Below are positions 1 to 5,027 of a stretch of DNA of 5,343 bases, one piece after another. The notes beneath the pieces were generated by a model. The model saw only the letters and a list, made by a program, of their open reading frames with translations. It was not told the origin of the DNA and did not search any database. Source of the stretch: an uncultured Oscillospiraceae bacterium (GTDB lineage: Bacteria; Bacillota; Clostridia; Oscillospirales; Oscillospiraceae). How positions within the stretch are numbered: the first letter of the stretch is position 1; each line of letters opens with the position of its first letter. Location of the stretch: positions 1 to 5,343 of the forward strand of contig CAKUHV010000105.1 in the NCBI GenBank assembly GCA_934659445.1, given 5' to 3'. The position numbers were made by a program, and so were the translations under genes.

Positions 1-2
1 CC

Positions 3-38
3 ATTATAGACGCTGTGTATAAAAAGATCAAGAATTAG
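3..38 (+). CDS. 3' end of an upstream gene (partial, product unknown)
   Basis: Only one forward frame stays open from the left edge. It reads IIDAVYKKIKN and stops at TAG 36-38; the other two forward frames stop within the first 20 bases. The TAG overlaps the ribosome binding site of the next gene, whose ATG follows 10 bases later, as expected for neighbours in one operon. Eleven residues are too few to name a product, and the reading is inferred from context only. Confidence 0.4.
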   Translation: MIDAVYKKIKN

Positions 39-48
39 GAGCAAATTC

Positions 49-1203
49 ATGGACCAGTTAGAAACCCTATTTCAGACCGCGCTGAATCAGGACCTGATTT
101 CAGTTACGATCAGCAAACCGGCCGCCGCCCAGGACATTGTCAAAATCCGGCTCCGCCCGGTCCTGCACCGCAATACCCTGATCTTTCAGGCTGAGGAATT
201 TACCAAAACTCAGGTTTTTCATAAAAATATGGCAAAGGATGAGGCCGTTTCTTACCTGTGCGGTCTGATTCCGTCCCGTTTTCTCCAGGGACAGCTAGAC
301 GCCGCCGGGCAAAGCGCCGTCATCCTCGCAAATAAAAAGGGAACCGTTACCGTAAAATCAAAAAAGAAAACGCAGCCAGCCAAAAAAATCACGCTTGCTC
401 ATAACCGTTCCAGAAACTATATTCTTGAAGAAGGAACTCCCGTTCCATTTCTGGTGGATCTGGGTGTGATGACAAAAGATGGCAGGATTGTTCATGCCCA
501 TTATGATAAGTTCCGTCAGATCAACCGCTTTCTTGAGTATATCGAGGACATTCTCCCCGCCCTTCCCAAAGACCGGACACTCCGGATCCTTGACTTCGGC
601 TGCGGCAAGTCCTATCTGACCTTCATTCTGTACTACTATCTGGTGCAGGTGCGGGGGATGGATGTGTCCATCACCGGGCTGGATCTGAAGGCGGCGGTGA
701 TCGACCGCTGCAACGGTGCGGCGGAGAAGTATGGCTATGACAAGCTGCGCTTCCAGCTGGGGGACATCAACGGCTACACCCCCGACGGCCCGGTGGATAT
801 GGTCATCACCCTTCATGCCTGCGACACCGCTACGGACTACGCCCTGTACAACGCCGTCAGCTGGGACGTGAAGCTGATCCTGTCCGTGCCCTGCTGCCAG
901 CACGAGGTAAATGCCCAGATGCAGGCGGAGCACCTGTCCCTGTTTACCCGCTACGGCCTGATCCAGGAGCGCATGGCCGCCCTGCTCACCGATGCGGCCC
1001 GGGCCGATCTGCTGACCTATCGGGGTTATTCCACTCAGGTGGTGGAGTTCATCGACATGGCCCACACCCCCAAGAACATTCTGCTGCGGGCCAGAAAAGC
1101 CAATTTGCCGGAGAGCACCCGGCAAAAGGCGCTGGAGGAGGTGCGGACCGCCATGGAGGAGTTCCATGTGCGGCCCACCCTGTACCGCCTGCTGGCGGAA
1201 TAA
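49..1203 (+). CDS. class I SAM-dependent methyltransferase, Methyltransf_32-like
   Basis: This 384-residue protein probably transfers a methyl group from S-adenosylmethionine; the substrate cannot be read from the sequence. The ATG at 49 is preceded by GGAG at 38-41. Residues 1-100 form a poorly conserved N-terminal domain, followed by a lysine-rich linker (about 102-113). The methyltransferase fold begins near residue 130. Visible motifs are the glycine-rich SAM loop LDFGCGKSYLTF (181-192), an acidic residue after strand 2 (GLDLK, D212), GDI (D239), HACDTATD (256-263) and PCCQHE (281-286). The last two are typical of the bacterial proteins related to eukaryotic METTL25/GSTCD-type methyltransferases; the cysteine pair C282-C283 may be functional. 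Being a soluble protein without signal peptide, it should be cytoplasmic. The first 550-600 bases are much AT-richer than the rest of the gene, yet the frame is intact. Fold assignment is firm; target (RNA, protein or small molecule) is unknown. Confidence 0.85.
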   Translation: MDQLETLFQTALNQDLISVTISKPAAAQDIVKIRLRPVLHRNTLIFQAEEFTKTQVFHKNMAKDEAVSYLCGLIPSRFLQGQLDAAGQSAVILANKKGTVTVKSKKKTQPAKKITLAHNRSRNYILEEGTPVPFLVDLGVMTKDGRIVHAHYDKFRQINRFLEYIEDILPALPKDRTLRILDFGCGKSYLTFILYYYLVQVRGMDVSITGLDLKAAVIDRCNGAAEKYGYDKLRFQLGDINGYTPDGPVDMVITLHACDTATDYALYNAVSWDVKLILSVPCCQHEVNAQMQAEHLSLFTRYGLIQERMAALLTDAARADLLTYRGYSTQVVEFIDMAHTPKNILLRARKANLPESTRQKALEEVRTAMEEFHVRPTLYRLLAE

Positions 1204-1211
1204 AAAGTCTA

Positions 1212-1250
1212 AAACAGCGGCCCCCGGGCGAAAGCCGGGGGCCGCTGTTT
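1212..1250. terminator. bidirectional intrinsic terminator between convergent genes
   Basis: A 16-bp stem pairs 1212-1227 with 1235-1250 without mismatch. At its top, C1229-G1234 closes a GAAA tetraloop, with G1228 bulged. The arms start AAACAGCGG and end CCGCTGTTT, so each strand finishes the stem with a short U run; on the minus strand this continues as TTTT, then AGACTTTTT. It lies 8 bases after the methyltransferase stop and 15 bases after the stop of the convergent minus-strand gene, so it most likely ends both transcripts. Confidence 0.9.
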
Positions 1251-1265
1251 GATCGAGAGAGAGTT

Positions 1266-2117
1266 TTAGGGCAGGAGACCCTGATAGATCCGCTTCATCT
1301 CCGCCGCGTCCCGGGCCTGAGTGCCCGCGCTCTCGCAGATGAAGGTGGGGGACCAGCTCCGGAGGGCCACCTGCCGGGCCAGAGGAGTCCAGTCCGGGCC
1401 GTAGCCCCCGTCGTCCTGAAAGGTGCGGTGGCACTTTTCGCCGCCCTTCGGGGTGAACTCAATGTGGGAGAAGTGACTGTGAAACCGGCTGGCCCGTTCA
1501 TTCCCAAGGGCGGCGGCCATCTTGTCCAGTATCCGGGCCATGGCCTCCTCGCCGTCCTCCCGGCCCAGGGAGCGGGCATACAGGTGGCCGAAGTCCACGC
1601 AGGGGACCAGACGCTCGTCCAGCTGGCACAGCTCCAGCACCTCGTCCAGATCCCCCAGCTGGTTGATCTTGCCCATGGTCTCCGGGCACAGGGCGATGTG
1701 ACCGAAGCCGGCATCGTCACAGGCGGCCAGCACGGCCCGCAGGGCGGGCAAGGCGATGTCCATGGCCTGCCGCCGGGTGCGGCCCATGAGAGCCCCGGAG
1801 TGGATCACCACCCGCCCGGCCCCCATCCAGTCCGCCGCCCGGCAGGCTGCGGTGATGTAGCCGACGGTCTTTTGCAGACTGTCCGGGTCGGGGTTGGCCA
1901 GGTTAATGAAATAGGGGGCGTGGAGGGACAGGACGATCCCCGCCTGCCGGGCCGCGGCGCCGATTTTCCGGGCCGACTCCTCGCCGATGTGGACGCCCTT
2001 ACCGCACTGGTACTCATAGCAGTCCAGCCCCTGGGCGGCGATCCAGGCCGGGGCCCTCTCCGAGGACTTATAGGGGAAGTCGGCGGCGTTGCCCGCCGGG
2101 CCGAAGCTCGCGCTCAC
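1266..2117 (-). CDS. endonuclease IV-like TIM-barrel protein (AP endonuclease family 2)
   Basis: The 283-residue protein resembles endonuclease IV, the trinuclear-zinc enzyme that cuts DNA 5' of abasic sites in base-excision repair. It begins with FGPAGN, common in the clostridial branch of this family. Ligand-like motifs occur in the family order: SLHAPYFINLAN (H66), IHSG (H106), CPETMGK (E146), CVDFGHLYAR (D175, H178), FHSHFSHIEF (H213/H215/H218), EKCH (E227, H230) and FICES (E262). The D-x-H pair of classical Nfo is replaced by E227-K-C-H230, so the third metal site may differ. The start is GTG at 2117-2115, overlapping the stop of the upstream phosphatase gene (GTGA), with GGGGAGG at 2132-2126 eight bases before it. 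Translational coupling is likely. The length suits Nfo (about 280). An actual AP endonuclease is probable, but a sugar-phosphate isomerase-like TIM barrel of related fold is the alternative, so no gene symbol is given. Confidence 0.82.
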   Translation of the reverse strand: MSASFGPAGNAADFPYKSSERAPAWIAAQGLDCYEYQCGKGVHIGEESARKIGAAARQAGIVLSLHAPYFINLANPDPDSLQKTVGYITAACRAADWMGAGRVVIHSGALMGRTRRQAMDIALPALRAVLAACDDAGFGHIALCPETMGKINQLGDLDEVLELCQLDERLVPCVDFGHLYARSLGREDGEEAMARILDKMAAALGNERASRFHSHFSHIEFTPKGGEKCHRTFQDDGGYGPDWTPLARQVALRSWSPTFICESAGTQARDAAEMKRIYQGLLP

Positions 2118-2620
2118 AGGAAGGGCCTCCCCTTGCCCAGCAGGCGGAAGGGGGTCTCGCCCCAGTAGCGCAGGTAGCGCCCGGGATTGCCCGCCAGCCG
2201 GATGGGCCGGACCAGCAGGGGGGTAACGCCGGAGCGGTTGGCCCCCAGCACGTCGGTGAAGATCTGGTCGCCCACCATGACGGTCTGCTCCGGGGTGCAG
2301 CCCATGCGCTCCATGGCCTTCAGGTAGCCCCCACGCCTGGGCTTGCCGGAGTGCCCCTGATAGGGGATGCCCACGGACTGGGCGAACTGCTGGGCCCGGC
2401 CGGGTCTGCGGCTGTTGGACAGCAAAAACAGCTGGACCCCTGCCTGCTTCAGCCCGGCGATCCAGGCGGCCACCTCCGGCGAGGGGGTCAGCACCTGATA
2501 GGGCACCAGAGTGTTGTCCAGATCGGCCAGAACCAGACGGACGCCCTTTGCCGCCAGTGCCTGGGGGTCAAGATCGGCGACGGAGTCGTAAACCCCCCGG
2601 GGTATGAGAGAAAAGGACAC
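2114..2620 (-). CDS. yqeG: YqeG family HAD-type phosphatase
   Basis: A 168-residue cytoplasmic protein of the haloacid dehalogenase superfamily, subfamily IIIA, close in length to Bacillus YqeG (about 170). All HAD motifs are present: motif I LADLDNTLVPY with nucleophile D33 and acid/base D35; motif II LLSNSRR (S68); motif III lysine GKPRRGGY (K93); motif IV MVGDQIFTDVLGAN (D118, D123). The fold has no large cap domain. The N-terminal SLIPRGVYDSVADL matches the usual YqeG start. The start chosen is GTG at 2620-2618, because a perfect AAGGAGG lies 8 bases upstream; the longer in-frame reading from 2692 adds 24 residues that do not look conserved and contain this ribosome binding site. YqeG proteins are thought to dephosphorylate phosphorylated metabolites, but the substrate is not settled. 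It is the first gene of a two-gene unit with the endonuclease IV-like gene. Confidence 0.92.
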   Translation of the reverse strand: MSFSLIPRGVYDSVADLDPQALAAKGVRLVLADLDNTLVPYQVLTPSPEVAAWIAGLKQAGVQLFLLSNSRRPGRAQQFAQSVGIPYQGHSGKPRRGGYLKAMERMGCTPEQTVMVGDQIFTDVLGANRSGVTPLLVRPIRLAGNPGRYLRYWGETPFRLLGKGRPFL

Positions 2621-2628
2621 GAACGGTT

Positions 2629-2635
2629 CCTCCTT
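2629..2635 (-). promoter_or_regulatory. ribosome binding site that sets the yqeG start
   Basis: On the minus strand AAGGAGG stands 8 bases before GTG 2620-2618. It is the only strong Shine-Dalgarno sequence near the 5' end of this frame and argues for the GTG start over ATG codons further upstream. Confidence 0.8.
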
Positions 2636-2709
2636 GCAGTTCTTTCTGCGGGCCGGGGGCATACACTGTACCCCGGCTTTTTTCGCCCCCAAAGGGGGAA
2701 AACACAGCC

Positions 2710-2738
2710 ATCATACCATAGAAGGCCGCCGGGGACAA
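2710..2738 (-). promoter_or_regulatory. probable sigma-A-type promoter of the yqeG-nfo-like unit
   Basis: Reading the minus strand, TTGTCC (2738-2733, 4 of 6 to TTGACA) is followed after 17 bases by TATGAT (2715-2710, 5 of 6 to TATAAT). Transcription would start near 2703, giving a leader of about 83 nt before the GTG. The -35 box overlaps the ribosome binding site of the divergent gene at 2737-2743, so the two units are packed back to back. Assigned from sequence pattern only. Confidence 0.6.
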
Positions 2739-2750
2739 GGGGGATCGAAC

Positions 2751-3548
2751 ATGGAACAGGAGCGCTTTCTGGTCTTTGTCCCGCCCCACCTGCTGGGAGA
2801 GCTGCGGGGACGGCCCGTAACGGTCTGCCATCTGGCCTACCGCGTGGGGGAGGGACCCCACCTGCTGGCCGCCGGACTGCCCGCCGCCCTGCGGGGCGGT
2901 CTGATGGCGGTGACGGGCCCGGTCCCGGATCGGGGAGAGTGCGGTCCGTTCTGCCGGGAGGTGGCGGGAGAGTGCGGCGCCCGGGGCTTCTCCGGGGCGG
3001 TGCTGGACCTGGAGGGGGAGCCGACCCCTTTCCTCGCCGAGCTGCTGGGGGAGCTGGAGGACAGCCTTGCGGCCCGGGGGCTGGCCCTGTATGTGCCGGA
3101 GGAGTACGGAACCTGTGTCCGGCGGGCGGCGGTGCTGGTGTCCACCGCCCTGTCCGGGGGCAGTCTGGAGCTGCGGCTGCGTCAGGCGGCGGAGCGCTTC
3201 GGACGGGAGCGGACGGCGGCGGCCCTTCAGCGCGCGGCGGAGGATTTTACCCTGCCCGCCCTGACGGGGGAGGGGAGGGCCCTGTCCCCGGGGGAGCTGG
3301 AGAAGCTGCGGGCGGAGCGGGGACAGGCGGTGTTCTTCTCCCCGGAGCTGTGCGCCCGGTACTTTACCTATATGGACGGGGACGGGCGGCCCCACTTCGT
3401 CCTGTTTGACGACGGGGAGACCATGGTCCGCAAGGCGGAGACCGCCCGCCGGGTGGGACTGCGGCAGCTGGCCGCCGCATGGCCGGAGATCCGGGACGGG
3501 GCGGTCCAGCTGGGCCTTGCGCCCCGCAGCGGGCGGGGGCGGCGGTAG
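2751..3548 (+). CDS. uncharacterised protein, possibly a divergent GH18-like TIM barrel
   Basis: A 265-residue protein that I do not recognise with certainty. The ATG at 2751 is preceded by AAGGGGG (2737-2743) at 7 bases. No signal peptide or membrane segment is visible. The part GFSGAVLDLEGEP (79-91) resembles the strand-4 motif of glycoside hydrolase family 18 (DGxxxDxE), with D86 and E88 in the places of the catalytic pair. YFTYMDGDGRPHFVLFDDGETMVRKAETARRVGLRQLAAAWPEI (204-247, quoted as a region: YFTY, HFVLFDD, ETMVRKAETA, RVGLRQLA) recalls the C-terminal part of GH18 spore and chitinase-like proteins, where a short Y-D motif is followed by a helix of the type E-S-x-x-x-K. Residues 140-165 form an amphipathic charged helix. 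The protein is shorter than typical GH18 domains (about 300) and lacks a LysM module. It is GC-rich (around 70%), yet no frameshift is seen. If the GH18 link is right it may act on peptidoglycan or spore cortex; this is inference. Confidence 0.75.
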   Translation: MEQERFLVFVPPHLLGELRGRPVTVCHLAYRVGEGPHLLAAGLPAALRGGLMAVTGPVPDRGECGPFCREVAGECGARGFSGAVLDLEGEPTPFLAELLGELEDSLAARGLALYVPEEYGTCVRRAAVLVSTALSGGSLELRLRQAAERFGRERTAAALQRAAEDFTLPALTGEGRALSPGELEKLRAERGQAVFFSPELCARYFTYMDGDGRPHFVLFDDGETMVRKAETARRVGLRQLAAAWPEIRDGAVQLGLAPRSGRGRR

Positions 3549-3590
3549 GCGGCCGGTGCCGTAAAACGGACCGCAAAGCAAAAAAAGACT

Positions 3591-3677
3591 CCCAATTCTT
3601 TTTTGTGTTCTCCGCCCCCCGCAGGGGGCGGGGAACACTGGTATTTCTTCTGCAAAGGAACACGAAATGGAATTGGG
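3591..3677. repeat. nested imperfect inverted repeat in intergenic region
   Basis: The outer arms 3591-3610 and 3658-3677 are inverted: CCCAATTC (3591-3598) matches GAATTGGG (3670-3677), and GTGTTC (3605-3610) matches GAACAC (3658-3663). Across 20 positions, 17 pair canonically, two are G-U wobbles and one is a mismatch. A second GAACAC at 3633-3638 can pair with the same GTGTTC, so two RNA folds compete. The region also contains A- and T-rich tracts unlike its GC-rich surroundings. Confidence 0.6.
3605..3638 (+). terminator. strong hairpin, probable terminator of the GH18-like gene
   Basis: GTGTTC-T-CCGCCCCC (3605-3619) pairs with GGGGGCGG-G-GAACAC (3624-3638) around the loop CGCA, giving a 15-bp stem with one U-G wobble. 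It is followed by the loosely U-rich TGGTATTTCTTCT, not a clean U run, so termination strength is uncertain. It lies 57 bases after the stop codon of the gene upstream and before the next promoter. Confidence 0.5.
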
Positions 3678-3709
3678 ATAAAAAAGAAAAGAAAACGGGC
3701 AAAAACTGC

Positions 3710-3739
3710 TTGACGGACAGGGGCTGAACGTGGTATAGT
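3710..3739 (+). promoter_or_regulatory. promoter of the rpmG-secE-nusG-rplK operon
   Basis: TTGACG (3710-3715, 5 of 6) and TATAGT (3734-3739, 5 of 6) are separated by 18 bases, preceded by an A-rich stretch (3678-3705) that could serve as an UP-like element. Start of transcription is expected near 3746, leaving a leader of about 240 nt. This is the best sigma-A-type promoter in the window and sits where a translation-machinery operon needs one. Confidence 0.75.
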
Positions 3740-3762
3740 ACCATTACCTGTGAACAGGGGCT
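3717..3762. repeat. 9-bp direct repeat ACAGGGGCT around the -10 box
   Basis: ACAGGGGCT occurs at 3717-3725, inside the -35/-10 spacer, and again at 3754-3762, just inside the transcribed region. The two copies are 37 bases apart, about three and a half helical turns. They could be an operator or a chance repeat. Confidence 0.35.
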
Positions 3763-3881
3763 TTTTCGTCGTGCGCATTTTACGGTGATGCGCCCGTCCC
3801 CCTGCCCCCGCTCGGGACACAGGGAGGCAAAGGCCGGCCCCACCGTGTTGCTTTCAAAGCGCGTTTTTTCGTGCAGTAAGC

Positions 3882-3918
3882 CGCTGGGTCTGGCAGCAAG
3901 CCGGACCCGGCGTTTTTT
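3882..3918 (+). terminator. intrinsic terminator inside the rpmG leader (putative attenuator)
   Basis: CGCTGGGTCTGGC (3882-3894) pairs with GCCGGACCCGGCG (3900-3912) over 13 positions, two of them G-U, around the loop AGCAA. Six T follow at once (3913-3918). This has every mark of a rho-independent terminator, yet it stands between the promoter and the start of rpmG, 67 bases before the ATG. It is therefore more likely an attenuator than an end-of-gene signal. A possible antiterminator is GCCGGCCCCA (3833-3842), which can pair with TGGGTCTGGC (3885-3894) at 9 of 10 positions. Confidence 0.75.
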
Positions 3919-3938
3919 ATGCGTCGGGCGGGCTGTAA

Positions 3939-3960
3939 GCGCGGTCCGAAGGGACCGCGC
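3939..3960 (+). other. 9-bp perfect hairpin upstream of the rpmG ribosome binding site
   Basis: GCGCGGTCC (3939-3947) and GGACCGCGC (3952-3960) pair perfectly around GAAG. The stem ends 6 bases before AAAAGGAGGTG (3967-3977). No U run follows, so it is not a terminator; it may keep the ribosome binding site open or belong to the attenuator's alternative fold. Confidence 0.6.
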
Positions 3961-3985
3961 AACACTAAAAGGAGGTGCCCAACGT

Positions 3986-4153
3986 ATGGCAAGCAAGGCC
4001 GGCGCTCGCATCAAGATCACCCTGCGGTGCTCTGAGTGCAAGCAGAGAAACTATGTGACCAAGAAGAACAAGAAGAACACTCCTGACCGTCTGGAGCTGA
4101 ACAAGTACTGCCCCTTCTGTCGCAAGCACACCGTCCACAACGAGACGAAGTAA
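3986..4153 (+). CDS. rpmG: 50S ribosomal protein L33
   Basis: A 55-residue basic protein of the large ribosomal subunit. It has the zinc-ribbon form of L33, with CSEC (C15, C18) and CPFC (C42, C45) as the four zinc ligands, and the family core [23 protein letters not shown]. The ATG at 3986 has a strong AAAAGGAGGTG eight bases upstream. The frame is open further upstream, but that part overlaps the leader structures and is not L33. It is the first gene of the operon; secE follows after 33 bases. In Firmicutes, zinc-containing L33 forms can alternate with zinc-free paralogues under zinc limitation, but no Zur-like site was recognised here. Confidence 0.97.
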   Translation: MASKAGARIKITLRCSECKQRNYVTKKNKKNTPDRLELNKYCPFCRKHTVHNETK

Positions 4154-4186
4154 GCGTAACGGCGGAAAGGAAGAAGGGTAACAACA

Positions 4187-4459
4187 ATGGCTGAGAACGA
4201 AAAGCTGGAGCAGACCAAGCAGCCTGCCTCCGACAAGAAGTCCGAAAAGAAGGCCAAGCCCGGCGTCTTCGCCCGCATCGGCAAGTGGTTCAAAGAGCTG
4301 AAGGTCGAGCTGAAGAAGGTCGTGTGGCCTACCCGCAGCCAGACCATCAACAACACCCTGATCGTCATCGCCTGTGTCCTGATCGTGGGCGTGTTTATCT
4401 GGGTGTTCGACGCTCTGGCCAACGCCGTGGTCCGCGCCCTGATCAACCTCTTCAGCTGA
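4187..4459 (+). CDS. secE: preprotein translocase subunit SecE
   Basis: This 90-residue membrane protein clamps SecY in the SecYEG channel that exports proteins across the cytoplasmic membrane. Residues 1-25 are charged and disordered-looking. The amphipathic helix and signature lie at 30-50, with FKELKVELKKVVWPTR. A single membrane segment covers about 57-80 (NTLIVIACVLIVGVFIWVF). One membrane segment is the usual form outside enterobacteria. AGAAGGG (4172-4177) stands about 9 bases before the ATG. It lies between rpmG and nusG, the classical position, with only 10 bases to nusG. Confidence 0.97.
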   Translation: MAENEKLEQTKQPASDKKSEKKAKPGVFARIGKWFKELKVELKKVVWPTRSQTINNTLIVIACVLIVGVFIWVFDALANAVVRALINLFS

Positions 4460-4469
4460 GGGCGCGCGA

Positions 4470-4994
4470 ATGGCTGATAATGCGAACTGGTATGTAGTGC
4501 ATACCTATTCCGGGTATGAGAACACGGTCAAGGCCACCATCGAAAAGTACGTGGACAACCGCCACCTGGAGGACCTGATCCTCGAGATTTCCATCCCCAT
4601 GGAGACGGTGACCGAGATCACCGACAACGGCCCCAAGGATGTGGAGCGCAAGGTGTTTCCCGGCTACGTGCTGGTGAAGATGGTCATGAACGACGAGACC
4701 TGGCACGTGATCCGCAACATCCGCGGTGTCACCGGCTTCCTGGGCTCCGGGAACAGGGCCATCCCCCTGTCTGACAGCGATGTGGCCGCCCTGGGCGTTG
4801 AGAAGCGCGAGGTCGTGGTCAGCTACAAGGTGGGCGACACCGTAAAGATCACCGACGGCGCGCTGGAGTCCTTCCTGGGCACCGTGGAGGAGATCGACCT
4901 GGAGCGGAACAAGGTTCGCGTGGTCGTCTCCATGTTCGGACGGGAGACCCCTGTCGAGCTGGAACTGGATCAGGTCGAGGCAGTCGACCAGTGA
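4470..4994 (+). CDS. nusG: transcription termination/antitermination factor NusG
   Basis: NusG, 174 residues, binds the RNA polymerase clamp helices and affects elongation, pausing and, via its KOW domain, coupling to ribosomes or Rho. The NGN domain (about 5-110) starts with WYVVHTYSGYENTVK and contains FPGYVLVKM and the GVTGFLG strand. The KOW domain covers about 119-171, with VGDTVKITDGALESFLGTV and the closing FGRETPVELELDQVE. Length is usual for the family. The ribosome binding site GAGGG (4458-4462) overlaps the secE stop, 7 bases before the ATG, so translation of the two is probably coupled. A 98-nt structured gap separates it from rplK. Confidence 0.98.
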   Translation: MADNANWYVVHTYSGYENTVKATIEKYVDNRHLEDLILEISIPMETVTEITDNGPKDVERKVFPGYVLVKMVMNDETWHVIRNIRGVTGFLGSGNRAIPLSDSDVAALGVEKREVVVSYKVGDTVKITDGALESFLGTVEEIDLERNKVRVVVSMFGRETPVELELDQVEAVDQ

Positions 4995-5005
4995 TCAGAC
5001 TTTTT

Positions 5006-5022
5006 CCGCGGCGCGGCCGCGG
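5006..5022 (+). other. perfect GC-rich hairpin after nusG
   Basis: CCGCGGC (5006-5012) and GCCGCGG (5016-5022) form a 7-bp stem around GCG. T5001-T5005 lie before, not after it, so it is not a normal terminator for the forward strand. It may be a processing or spacing element of the nusG-rplK gap. Confidence 0.5.
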
Positions 5023-5027
5023 CGATC

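Larger units (their letters stand above)
3746..3985 (+). promoter_or_regulatory. long structured 5' leader of rpmG
   Basis: This 240-nt stretch has no convincing gene. It shows several RNA-fold elements: GCGCAT/ATGCGC (3773-3778 with 3787-3792 or thereabouts) closing a loop with ACGGTG; CAGGGG (3755-3760) and CAGGG (3820-3824) both able to pair with CCCCTG (3799-3804); CACCGT (3841-3846) complementary to ACGGTG (3782-3787); T tracts at 3762-3766, 3864-3869 and 3913-3918; and a strong terminator hairpin near the end. Such length and competing pairings suggest a cis-regulatory leader. I cannot match it to a known riboswitch or ribosomal-protein leader family by eye. Pairings were found by reading, not by folding software. 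Confidence 0.55.

Noticed and set aside
358..1434. Long open frame on the minus strand across the methyltransferase gene and terminator
   Set aside because: It lies opposite a well-supported gene, has a composition rich in G, P, H and Q typical of antisense frames in GC-rich DNA, and runs through the terminator hairpin.
1428..2168. Open forward frame opposite the endonuclease IV-like gene
   Set aside because: No recognisable motif, glycine- and histidine-rich antisense composition, and complete overlap with a gene that carries metal-ligand motifs.
2351..3638. Long open frames on both strands over yqeG and the GH18-like gene
   Set aside because: They are low-complexity (GAGG- or PR-rich) products of very GC-rich DNA and cross the divergent promoter region; the chosen frames have proper ribosome binding sites and sensible protein composition.
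3479..3727. Small forward frame of 82 codons after the GH18-like gene
   Set aside because: It overlaps the end of that gene, has no ribosome binding site, and reads through the inverted repeat into the rpmG promoter.
3850..3869. A second terminator at GCTTTCAAAGC followed by GCGTTTTTT
   Set aside because: The stem has at most four pairs with a three-base loop and is separated from the T run; too weak to call, though the T tract is noted in the leader.
3785..3985. N-terminal extension of L33 of 67 residues
   Set aside because: L33 normally has about 50-55 residues and a strong ribosome binding site sits just before the ATG at 3986; the extra part is structured leader RNA.
3549..4186. A tRNA gene (for example tRNA-Trp, which often lies near secE)
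   Set aside because: No T-loop GGTTCGAATCC-like box, cloverleaf or CCA end was found in the leader or between rpmG and secE.
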